DNA of 64,000 nt from Nymphaea colorata. Lineage: Eukaryota; Streptophyta; Magnoliopsida; Nymphaeales; Nymphaeaceae. The translations under genes were made by a program, and so were the position numbers. The notes beneath the pieces are model-generated. The model saw nothing but the letters and a program-made list of their open reading frames with translations, had not been told where the DNA came from and made no database searches. The stretch covers positions 24,694,131-24,758,130 of the forward strand of contig NC_045140.1 in the NCBI RefSeq assembly GCF_008831285.2, in the 5' to 3' direction. Shown here piece after piece: positions 11,852 through 21,490 of this stretch (positions within the stretch are counted from its first letter, which is position 1; every line of letters begins with the position of its first letter).

Positions 11852-14675
11852 GTTGGCAAATACCAGACCATTTGCATATGAAACAAAAACAGATCCATTG
11901 AAATTTTTTAATAATAATGTTTTTTTGACAGTATAACCTTATGGATATGATCTTGATGACAAACATATGTTTACTTAGCTACTTTTTACTTTAATAATGC
12001 TTTTTAAATAATAAAAAAATTAAACTGATCTTATAACATCAAAATTAATAGTGGAAAAAGGTTTTTTTTTTTTACAAAAATAACTTGATCTAAAGCATGA
12101 TTTTATATTAAATCAGTATTCATAAGCACATTAGAAGGTTCACGCATTGTTTAGAGCGCATTTTAATGCAAATTTAAGAGTACTGGTCTTTTGTTTCTAA
12201 CCCAAGTGGTTATATTTATGTCATTATATGTGTGTGTATTCATCGTCAACAAAACAAATTATAAAAGTTACAAGGCCAATAACAGCGCGCCAATGTGTCA
12301 TTAGAAAGCTATAATGCACTAATTTGTAAAGCTAATCAAACTATGGATGGATACAATTTGCCTGCGCACACAGATTCTTGAAGTTAAGATCCGTCAAAAT
12401 CATATGATATGTACGCTAATGATGCAAATGGGTCACATCTAAAACATCCAAATGAGTACGTAAAATGTTAAACTGATCGCTTTCAAGACGACGAAAAATG
12501 CCAAAACCCATTTGCTTATATCGATATATTATGTAACATAATGTACTTCTCATTAGGTGAACGTCATTGATGTTAAATAACCAATCCTCGACACTTTAAA
12601 TGGAATAATATATAAATATAAGTATATATATGTATATATAAACCAGCAGTAAAACTTCGATTACGTCCAGTAAATGTTTTATTAATTGTGAAGGAAATTT
12701 TAAAGGAATCTCATAGGGATGTCACTAGAAAAACCATCAGCATTTTTGTTTATATACATAAGGTAATTGGGTACTGAACTTTTCATCTTTTTAACTTGGA
12801 GGTACATAAATGGAACTTTATTAATAAAACCAAAAACATATTCTGAAAATTTTGTATTTTTAAACAAAGTCTAAGTGAATCATGTGGGCGTTGATGCCTA
12901 GGAACCTATCAAAAAAACAAGCGATACTATGTCCTACCTTTTTGTCTCATCCCCTGACACGGGACCAAGATCAATGTAAATATTAAAACATGTGGTCCTG
13001 TACCAAAAGTGAGATAGAATATCTAAAACCCATGTTGCATGGACTCCGCCTTCCAAATGAACAGTACCTTCCAAGGGCATCTGATAAGAAGAACACTATA
13101 TGTATTCTTGAAACACATATTGTCCAAAAAAATATGATGCTCTTGCTTTAAAAAGAATAGTGATGTTATTTCTTGACCCTTCAAGTACTAGACATATTCA
13201 TATTATGTTTTTCCAATAATAATATAGTATTCATATTATGCCCACCTTTAGCAAACCTTCTTCTAAAGAAAGATCTACAAGTTGTAAGGAAATGGATGCC
13301 ATCTGCTTCCTTCTCACAATGAATGTGGTTTTTTTTTTTTCTTCTATTAAGTGGCTAAAGAGTTTTTCCTTGGCCCTTGCATCTCTTCTAGAGTCACAAA
13401 GAACACTTGCCCTTGTACTTGGTAGCTGGCCAGCCCAATTGGAACAGCATTGATTCCCTCAAACTAAGGCTCTCCAAGCATCCCACTTGAGCAAAGTTAG
13501 GTTATATTCCAAACTGATATTTCTTCAATATTAAAGGTAAAGCTTTCGAGTTGCTCAAAAAGCTCGAATACCTTCCTAGTGCAATAAGGAGCAGTTTCGT
13601 AAGTTACTATTTTATGAATCTGCTTCAATTTTGTAAAAAAATCATACTAACGCATTACTGTTATATGAATTTGCTTTGTTTTTATATATTGATCGTAGAT
13701 AGTAACAAACCTTTAACAAACATATTAATGAAAAGTCTGATCAAGTAACAATAGATATTAAATAGAAGCAGTATCTTTTTCTGGCTCATGCATGCACTCA
13801 ATGCGGTGGAAGCGCCTCCATCTTGGACCAACCAAACCCTCGAGAGATGCCATCTTGCACGATGTGACGTTTTGAGAAGCTCTCTTCCAAACTTTTTACG
13901 AGATATGGCAAAATATTCTTGATCGGCATGCATTATTAGTGAGAGAAAACCATATAATAACAAGATTATAATATTGTAAAGTTTGGTCTAATTAATCTTG
14001 ATGACACAGAAAGTGGTAGTGCGATGCATCTCCTAACTTGCTTTCCACTCTCTATCTGCACACCGACCACATTTTTATTCACTTCACCTTGAGAAGCTTC
14101 GCTGTACCTCAAGTTTGAACACCTTCACATAATTTCATTGAACAAGCTGATAATACCACTCCAGGGAGATTCAGATTAGAATATGGATCCAACAACTGGA
14201 TCTTGGTCGGATCCACAAGAGTTCACAAGCAATCAGTTTTCCGGTAACTCTGCACGGTTTCACGTGCCGCGATGATAGGAAGAAAAGAAAAGAAAGGATA
14301 CTTTCCGGGCGGCCGGATGAGACCGCCGTGCTGGAATGGCGCTGATATTTCTATTTTTTCTTCGCTGTTGATGACGATGGATCGAATAATTACGCCGAAC
14401 TTGGACCACATGCAGATCCAGATTGGGATCAATAAATATTGGTACGATTCTGCTCTGACTCGGATGTTCGGCTTTTCGTCGACATCAGTATTTTTTTTTT
14501 TTTTATATCGAAAGAGCAAAGGGGAATCAACTTGAATTGAACAGGTCCGGTTACTGTTAACTGGATCGGATCTCATTCCCAGCATTGCAATTTGAAGTTC
14601 TCTCAATATGGGAATAATATCTAATCAAATTTGTTCCATTTGTTCGGCTGAAACTACCAGCAGCAACCTGACCCA

Positions 14676-14841
14676 GTTGAAGCCTAATTAACTGAATTTG
14701 GATCTAAGTCTGGATCTGGATATGAATGGACCTGTTGCCTAGGTTTATCGGGGTTGGTGGGGTTGAAGCCTAATTAATTAAGTTTGGATCTGGATATGAA
14801 CGGACCTGTTGCCTAGGTTTTATCGGGGTTGGTGGGGGTGA
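14676..14841. repeat. Tandem duplication of ~80 bp upstream of SAMDC
   Basis: GTTGAAGCCTAATTAA..., followed by a CTGGATCTGGATATGAA stretch and a GGACCTGTTGCCTAGGTTT...GGGGTTGGTGGG block, occurs at 14676-14761 and again at 14762-14841. The second copy has an internal 11-base deletion and a few substitutions. It ends about 580 bp before the SAMDC TATA box. Confidence 0.8.
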
Positions 14842-14962
14842 CGTGGGCTGATGAAGCCAAAAACTGCCAACCCAACCCACCTCCCTATCTGGACAAATGT
14901 TCCACCAACTCACCCGGAGCTCCAAATCTTGTCCTCTACTTCTCCAATAAACTAATACGAGG

Positions 14963-14989
14963 ATATATATATATATATATATATATATA
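14963..14989. repeat. (AT)n microsatellite
   Basis: A 27-base run of AT dinucleotides, about 430 bp upstream of the SAMDC TATA box. Confidence 0.95.
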
Positions 14990-15247
14990 ATACACGGAGA
15001 GAAAGATTACCTCGAGGTAAAAAGGGAAAGAAACGTAAAAAACTTAAAAACGGTACCTGGAATTTCCGGAAACGTAACATTATTTGAAATTTAAACGACA
15101 TATCAGCAGAGAAGACAAATATGTTAGGGTTGTCTCAATTTTTTTTTTGCTTTTGTAAAAAGGACCGTATTTTTAAATTTAGAGAAAAAAGGGGCACCGA
15201 ATTTAAAAATTAATTGGCTGCTCGTACTGGCCGTGCTGCACGAAAAA

Positions 15248-15284
15248 CTAGGGTTTTCTTCTGTGCTTCTGCCGTGGGGCCCAC
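15248..15284 (+). promoter_or_regulatory. Telo-box-like and TCP/site II-like elements of the SAMDC promoter
   Basis: CTAGGGTTTT at 15248-15257 resembles a plant telo-box (inverse of AAACCCTA). The palindrome GTGGGGCCCAC at 15274-15284 contains the GTGGGNCC consensus bound by class I TCP factors. In plants these two element types often occur together upstream of genes used in dividing cells. They lie 140-175 bp upstream of the TATA box. Binding is inferred from motif only. Confidence 0.5.
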
Positions 15285-15422
15285 ATTCGTGGACGTATCT
15301 TTAGCTTAAATTTTTTTTTTTAATTTAAAAATTGGAATAAATATTTTTAGAAAATAATTTTGGAAAGAGTTCGAGGGAAAGACGGTGGAGCCCCTGGGTT
15401 CGTAGGGAGCAGGGAAGGCATC

Positions 15423-15430
15423 TATAAAAG
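15423..15430 (+). promoter_or_regulatory. TATA box of the SAMDC gene
   Basis: TATAAAAG lies in CTATAAAAGGGAGG, which predicts transcription starting near 15455. From there to the end of leader exon 1 there is no ATG, so the first AUG of the spliced leader would be that of the tiny uORF. This supports the assignment. Confidence 0.7.
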
Positions 15431-15454
15431 GGAGGCCCATGCGCCTTCGATGTC

Positions 15455-15704
15455 TCACCGAGCGACATCCGCGTAACGTACTTGACGCGAACCGCGCCGC
15501 GTGGTTCTCCTCCCCTCCTTTTCTCCGGTTTCCTTGGCCTCCCCTCCGCTTCTGGTGCAACAGAAGAGAAGATAGACGGGACTTCCCCTCCCCTGTCATC
15601 TCGTGTCCCCGTTCTGTTCGTCGAGAGCAAGAAAAGATCAGAAGAGTCTGGTGTTGGCTCCATCGCTCGGCATCAACAAGGGATACCATCTTCTTCTATT
15701 GTTT
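15455..15704 (+). other. Predicted 5' leader exon 1 of SAMDC
   Basis: A C/T-rich, ATG-free stretch starts about 25-30 bp after the TATA box and ends at the donor TTT|GTGAGT (15705). The matching acceptor is TTTCAG|GAAGG at 16746/16747. Both ends are inferred: the start from TATA spacing and the end from the best donor consensus. Confidence 0.55.
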
Positions 15705-16746
15705 GTGAGTTTCTCTTTCTCTCTGTCTTCAATGGTGGTGGTTCTGTTTTATCATTCGGAGATTGTTGTTTTTCTCTTTCTCTCTGTCTTTTAGCTCTTC
15801 AATGGTGGTGGTTCTGTTTCATCATTCGGAGATTGTTGTTTTTCTTCTTCGGGTTTTGGCTTTTTCATTCGGTGTCCTCTTCTTCTCTGCCAAGAAGCTG
15901 GCCGGGATGCGTTTTCCTTTTGTTAAATGGAACTTTTGCCTGTTTCTGTTTGGTTTTTCTATCTTCTTCCTCGTGCCTTTCTTTTGTTTCTATACCTGTT
16001 CGTTTGTCATGGGTAGTGTGGGATTGAAGAAGGTCCTGCCATGTTTATTATGTGAGTGGAGGTCCCTCCGTCTCTTTACTGCCTTCATGCTGTGCTGCTC
16101 GCCTATCGTTCTTTGCTGCCTCCCTGCGGAAGAGATGGGTGTGGTGATATCCTTCTTTCGGCTCCAGATGAACGGTATCCGTTGATGCAGAACCTACCAT
16201 CAACTTGGAAGGATGGTGGTGCGTGGGTCTCATTTGGCTTTGTCGTGTTCACCTGGGTCATTGTTTTTGGGTTCGGCTTGGTTCGTGCCGTTCATGGACG
16301 TGCATGTCTTATTCTAGCATATTCCTCTTGGGGGTTTTCTGTTCTCCCGTTTATATAGGACGCGGATTGATCCTGCGCATTACCCATTTTTTTGTCAAGC
16401 TGCGAGTGAGAACCGTCGCCAATCAGACTGTTGGTTTCTTTATCAGAAGGTTCTTGCTCATCGTTCATGTCTGGTTCTTATGTTGGTTCTTTTATCACGA
16501 TTAGTTTGGGCTGTCTCTGCCTGAGACGTTTTTCGTCTTGGTGGAAAAATCGAACCCCATACAGGTCAAATTTGAATGAACAAAGTAGTTTTTTTTTTAT
16601 TATTATTTGTATTTCAATTCAAGTAGCTCGCTTCAGCATCTCTTGTTAAATATTCGTTTTATTCGTCTAGTTCATCTCCTGCTGAATCTTGTTAGCTTTT
16701 GGTGTCGAAAGTGCTTCCGTTAATTGCCTCTGGTTCTTGATTTCAG
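15705..16746 (+). other. Leader intron of SAMDC with a 70-bp internal duplication
   Basis: This is a T-rich 1.04-kb intron in the 5' leader. A block containing TTCAATGGTGGTGGTTCTGT and the following CATTCGGAGATTGTTGTTTTTC is duplicated in tandem (15711-15845, period 70). Long ORFs across this stretch are T-rich noise without recognisable similarity. First introns of plant leaders frequently raise expression; whether this one does is untested. Confidence 0.6.
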
Positions 16747-16754
16747 GAAGGCGA

Positions 16755-16763
16755 ATGTTGTAA
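16755..16763 (+). CDS. Tiny uORF of SAMDC (ATG TTG TAA)
   Basis: This is a two-codon uORF whose last base is the first base of the small uORF start codon (TAATG). The overlapping tiny/small uORF pair is a hallmark of plant AdoMetDC transcripts. In characterised plant genes the tiny uORF influences whether ribosomes start at the small uORF, as part of polyamine-responsive translation control. The regulatory role is carried over from that family knowledge. Confidence 0.85.
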   Translation: ML

Positions 16764-17046
16764 TGGAGCGTAAAGGTGGCCTTAAGAAGAAATCTAGTAG
16801 TAGTTCCTTAATGTACGAAGTTCCTCTTGGGTACAGCATTGAAGACGTCCGACCTCACGGTGGCATCGAGAAGTTCCGATCTGCTGCTTACTCCAACGTA
16901 TGTTCTTTTCGTCCTCTGCAATTCATGACAGGAATTCATGTTCTGCTGCTTGATGTGGCAGCGTGTCCTTGTCTCTGTTTCTATCTTGATTTCTTCTCAT
17001 GGTTGTTTCTTCTTTGCATTTGCAGTGCGTGAGGAAGCCATCCTGA
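16763..17046 (+). CDS. Small regulatory uORF of SAMDC (51 residues, one intron)
   Basis: Exons 16763-16897 and 17026-17046, GT-AG intron 16898-17025. The product is 51 residues, starting MERKGGLKKKSSSSSLMYEV and ending FRSAAYSN-CVRKPS. It contains the conserved PLGYSIEDVRPHGGI core. This peptide is highly conserved across plant AdoMetDC mRNAs and represses translation of the main ORF when spermidine/spermine is high. The intron sits between the Asn and Cys codons, as in other plant members. Retention of the intron would replace the conserved CVRKPS end. Confidence 0.92.
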
Positions 17047-17055
17047 TATCCCCCA

Positions 17056-17079
17056 ATGCAACCTCCGTCGATAGATTAG
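17056..17079 (+). CDS. Possible third uORF in the SAMDC leader
   Basis: ATG CAA CCT CCG TCG ATA GAT TAG encodes MQPPSID. It lies 9 bases after the stop of the small uORF and 159 bases before the main start codon. Its context (CCCCAATGC) is weaker than that of the main start (AAAAATGGC). No other ATG occurs in the leader before 17239. It may be fortuitous. Confidence 0.35.
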   Translation: MQPPSID

Positions 17080-17238
17080 GTCTTTTCTTAGCTTCCATTT
17101 CTTTGCTGAAAGTAAGAAACTTGTCTTCCTTGGCCGGAACGGATACCCTCTTTTTTTTCCCTTCTCCCCTTCTTTCCTGGTCCTCCGCAACACCCGCTGG
17201 ACATACCTCCTCGTTCAGAACCTGCTCCCCTGCCAAAA

Positions 17239-18426
17239 ATGGCTGCCATCGGCTTCGAAGGTTATGAGAAGCGGCTTGAGATTGTTTTCTGCAAGCCTTC
17301 CATCTTTGCGGATCCTGATGGGAAGGGTCTCAGGGCCCTTTGTCGTCCTCAGATTGATGAATTCCTCAGTGCAGCAGAATGCACCATTGTTGATAACCTG
17401 TCCAACAGTGTGATGGATTCCTACGTCCTTTCCGAATCCAGCCTTTTCATCCACCCTTACAAGATCATCATCAAGACCTGCGGGACCACCAAGCTCCTGC
17501 GTGCCATCCCAATCATCTTAAGACATGCTGGTTCTCTATCTCTTTCACCCATCTCTGTCAAGTACTCCCGCGGAACATTCATTTTCCCTGCAGCTCAGCC
17601 TTCTCCTCATTCGAGCTTCTCAGAGGAAGTTGCAGTGCTTGACAGCCATTTCGGCCAGCTGTTCTCCAAGCCGGGAGAGGCCTACGTGATCGATGGTGGA
17701 AATCCTGCCCGGAATTGGCACATCTACTGGTCTTCCCTTGATTCTGCTCCTGTCATGCCATTGACAATGGAAATGTGCATGACCAACCTGGACACGGAAA
17801 GAGCATCCGTGTTCTACAAAAACACCAAGAGCCCGGGAAAGACCATGACTGATGCCTCAGGCATCGCCAACATCCTCCCTGACTTTGAGATCAACGACTT
17901 TGAGTTCGAGCCCTGCGGATACTCCATGAATTCAATCAACGGAAACGCTCTATCCACCATTCACGTCACTCCAGAGGATGGCTTCAGCTATGCTAGTTTC
18001 GAGTTTGTGGATGTGATCGACCCTAACATGGCGCTGAACACAGCAGAGCTGGAGGCCATGATCGGGCGTGTGCTCGATTGCTTTGGGCCGTCAGAATTCT
18101 CCATTGCCATGCACTGCAGCTCCAACAGCCCAATCTCAAAGCTGTCAAAGAGGAATGGTTTGACAGGTTATGCATGCGGGAGGGTGGTTGAGCAGGAACT
18201 GGTTGGTGGAGGTTGCCTGGTATACCAGAGCTTCTCCGCTGCAGATGAGGAAATGGGCAACAGCCCAAAATCTATTCTTCAGAAATGGATTGATGTTGTG
18301 AGCGAGGAGGTCGATGGTGGCTATGAAATCCCTATGTCTGGTGAGAATATGGGGCACTGTGGAACAGAGGAAAGTGGAGAAGTGGTAGAAGAAGGTACCT
18401 GGGTAGCAGTTTCATGCCTGGCCTAG
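17239..18426 (+). CDS. SAMDC: S-adenosylmethionine decarboxylase proenzyme
   Basis: Converts S-adenosylmethionine to decarboxylated SAM, the aminopropyl donor for spermidine and spermine, in the cytosol. It is an uninterrupted 395-residue ORF, a normal length for the plant enzyme. The self-processing site LSESSLF places cleavage between Glu66 and Ser67, Ser67 becoming the pyruvoyl cofactor. Other expected residues are present: Glu7 and Glu10 in FEGYEKR, Cys81 in KTCGTTKLL, Ser229 in CGYSMNS and His242 in TIHVTPEDGF. The plant PEST-like segment TMTDASGIANILP begins near residue 202. The start ATG has a good context (AAAAATGGCT) and lies downstream of the uORFs, so expression is expected to be controlled by polyamines at translation. 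The 3' UTR probably runs to about 18600-18720. Confidence 0.97.
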   Translation: MAAIGFEGYEKRLEIVFCKPSIFADPDGKGLRALCRPQIDEFLSAAECTIVDNLSNSVMDSYVLSESSLFIHPYKIIIKTCGTTKLLRAIPIILRHAGSLSLSPISVKYSRGTFIFPAAQPSPHSSFSEEVAVLDSHFGQLFSKPGEAYVIDGGNPARNWHIYWSSLDSAPVMPLTMEMCMTNLDTERASVFYKNTKSPGKTMTDASGIANILPDFEINDFEFEPCGYSMNSINGNALSTIHVTPEDGFSYASFEFVDVIDPNMALNTAELEAMIGRVLDCFGPSEFSIAMHCSSNSPISKLSKRNGLTGYACGRVVEQELVGGGCLVYQSFSAADEEMGNSPKSILQKWIDVVSEEVDGGYEIPMSGENMGHCGTEESGEVVEEGTWVAVSCLA

Positions 18427-21287
18427 TAAGACAAGTGAAATAGCAGAATCGACGTTTGCATTTTGTCTTTTATTGTTGCTCGTGTGTTGTTGGTCTAGAG
18501 TCCGTCTCTACTCTCTAGTTATTAGAATAAGGGAAAGAATAAGCCTTGGCTTCGTAGCTGAAGCAGTTCGTGCTTGCGTGTTATTAGGATAATAATAGCG
18601 GTGTTATGTATGTCGTCTATTTGTACTTCTGAGTCGGTGGTTGTTCGATGAGTTTAGTTTTTTGCGTGTCATGTTCTTGTTATATGAAACGCGGATGTCT
18701 TCTTCTATGATGCTATTGCTTCTCTGATTGTTGACTCTCTGTCTCTAGTGGTTGAACACGAGCTGAGCTCGAATAAACCATGGACTGGTCAATGCTCTTT
18801 TCTTCTGCGATGAGCGGCTGAAATGGAGGTTGATTTGGTCCAAAGAAGCAATGTATGTCACGCATTGTGGAGGGCTATCTTCACTATTATATTGTTTTCT
18901 TGCTAAGTTATGTACCCGTCAAATAAAAGTTCTTTGTCAAATAAGTCTCACTCAACAATTAGATATATAATTTTCCACTACCAGATTCCAAAATAGTCTT
19001 ACGATTTCGGGGTTAGAGAAAAAGGAAAGGTGTTTCGAGGCAAATCTTATGCTAGCATGATAGTACTAACAGATTTATAGATCTCAAGGCTATTCTTGTG
19101 CTTGGTTGCTAAGAAGGACCAAAGACTGTACCATAAAATTAGAGAAAAAAAAAAGAGCCTGACTTGTGATGATTTGATTACATTTCGATCTTTTAACTGA
19201 GGATTGGAGACTGCGACGATTACATAAGAGTCCGAGCAAGGATTAAAAGAAGGGAGGCAGAGCTGCTTGTCCCTATACTAACGAAAGGAAAGGGTTTTTT
19301 TCTAGGTAGTAGGGGCAACTTATCTCCGCCTCTCTTCTTGTGTGAAGAGCCGCTGCCGTCACTTTCTATGATCAAGTTGCACGACAGGCTGGAAGATAGG
19401 GGGCATGTAAACGTCTCTTTCTATGTCAAACCACGCCGGCCGCTGCATTCGAATCCCCAATGGCTCAACAAAAACAAGTGGTCACACCCTATAAATAATC
19501 AGACTAAACCAATAACAGGTGAGTCACCTCAAGTACAGAAGAGACTGTGATGATCAGAGTCAAGCTCCTCCCTTTCTCAATGCATTAGTACCAAAGAGTT
19601 TCAACTTGCATGTAACCAAAAAAAATAAGAAAAAAAACTCACAACTTGTAAATCAGGTATTTAATTAAATTCAAACTTGTTCTTTAAATTAATGATTCAA
19701 TTTAGATTTTGCTGTATAAAAAATTCAGAATTATGTATGAGCTAAAACTGAATCTGGAACCGAATTGGATGCAGGTAAATGCAAAAGAAATGTTGCATTG
19801 CGAGGATGAGAGTTGGTATATATGCTTTCCTATTTTTCTGGGAAAACACTTTTTGAAATGGGACCTATACGTCCCTGGGCGAAATCTTAATTCCTATTTC
19901 TTCTTTCCTTCTTTTTGCCTCGGTTAAGGTGGGGAAAAAATCCCTGACCCCAAGGAGATAAGCGATGCAAACAGGGGAAATTGAAGAGTCGAACCATTCT
20001 CCAGTGGCACCACCTGCATCTCCCGATCTTCTTCACTTTTGTTAATCAAACGCCGGAAATCGGTGGCTTCTCCGGTGACTGTTTCTATCTGCCTCTCTTA
20101 TTTGCTCCCCGCGCTTTAGTTTAAGATCTGCACCACTCTGGTCACATGGTGGACTTTCGTTGTTAAAGCTGGCGATAGAACCCTATTATATGTTTCATTT
20201 TCTTAATACTCCCATGGATTTGGCGTTATATCCTTGAGAGCAAGCAGTAAGAATTAATAATCTATATGGATGGAATCTCGTCTAATTCGTAGAGGCAATG
20301 TTTCCTCGAAGCATCGGCGCCTTGTCGCCAGGAAGAAGTTCGAACAATCTTGGTGATGTAACACGAGTTCCAATATATTTAGCTGTCACAGATTCGACTG
20401 AGCGAGGCCAACCATCCCGTTTTCTGATTACTTGATTTCGACAAAGTGCTTAATTTTTGTCTACAGACTAAACTCTTCCTCTTTTTAGCTGGGAGCATCA
20501 CATGCATCTTGTTTTCTTGTGGTGCTTCCGCCTAAACTTTTTACGTTCTTGATTTATCTTTCGCTGCAGCTTTCAGGTATGAACTTGTTCAGATTTTTGG
20601 CATTATTCGTCAGCATAGCAACCTTTCTTTCTTCGACCCATTCAAATGTGGACAAGAATATCAACCTTTTACATCTACGTTGGAGAAAAAGGACGTAAGA
20701 TACTACTACCTTGTAAGGGAGCTCAGACACCAAAATGCATGATTGGAACTTAGTTCTGATACCTCGATTGATTTTCCTCCTTTACCATCAGTAAATGATA
20801 TTCTCCATCAGATTTCATCTCTTTAGATTTTCATTATACGTACGCAATGTGTCTTGGTGATTTATCGATGCCTTATCCAAGTTCCTCGTTTCATGATTCA
20901 TGACATTCTAAGTTCAAGGCAGATTAACAACGTCGAGTGTTTTTTTCGTCTAACGAGCTCAAAGGAAAACCCCGTGTTGAACACCCTCTTAATTGTCAGC
21001 AGCAGAAGCCAAAGTTCCAAGTTCCCGATGCAAGATGAGCAAACTAATTAATGTGATCAAAAGTATCTTGATCATTCGTTCCCGATAACACTACGTACCA
21101 CTTAAAGAATATTGCTGATCAGAGATCGATCACCCTCGTAATAAAAATGCTTAAACATGGTGAGTAAATGAACCTACTCATCTTGTGCTGGGATGCATTT
21201 TTCAGCCATCGATCATAGGCAGTGAAGTTACATGCTGGCATGTGCGTGCACGCACGCGCACACACATACACACATGAATTCGGGGTG

Positions 21288-21490
21288 CCAGATCTAATCC
21301 ATTTTAGTTCTAAAGCCGAGACCTAACACTAGGCTGACCATGAGTCCGGCACTGACCAGGGCTGATCGATGCAGGGCTTAGGTGCAAAGCCCATTGATGA
21401 ATAGGGCCTGACCTGGCCGGTCTCGAACAAGCCCATTTAGAGATTGGGACCTACCGACCGAGCCTAGCTGCCGAGACGATGGCCACCCCT
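21288..21490. mobile_element. GGGCC/CCGAGC-type dispersed repeat fragment
   Basis: A stretch from GGGGTGCC to GGCCACCCC is rich in CCGAGAC, GGGCCTGACC and CGAGCCTAGC motifs and contains no ORF. The opposed ends (GGGGTGCC, GGCCACCCC) and composition resemble the non-coding plant repeats also seen at 55465-55540 and 58847-59146. The family is not identified. Confidence 0.4.

Larger units (their letters stand above)
3956..15240. other. Intergenic region without a supported gene
   Basis: This is 11.3 kb of AT-rich DNA. No ORF here resembles a protein I know, and no ORF above about 130 codons shows exon-like structure. Its contents are listed separately: a degenerate tandem repeat, a MITE with long inverted ends, two LINE fragments, two ~80-bp tandem duplications, a Gln/Ser-like CAAGCTCGAG-rich element and several TA/GA microsatellites. 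The stretches 12000-14170 and 6450-8050 show nothing further that I can name. Confidence 0.6.

Noticed and set aside
15482-16027. 181-codon plus-strand ORF upstream of SAMDC
   Set aside because: It crosses the predicted leader donor and a T-rich intron with a tandem duplication; the product is Phe/Ser/Leu noise.
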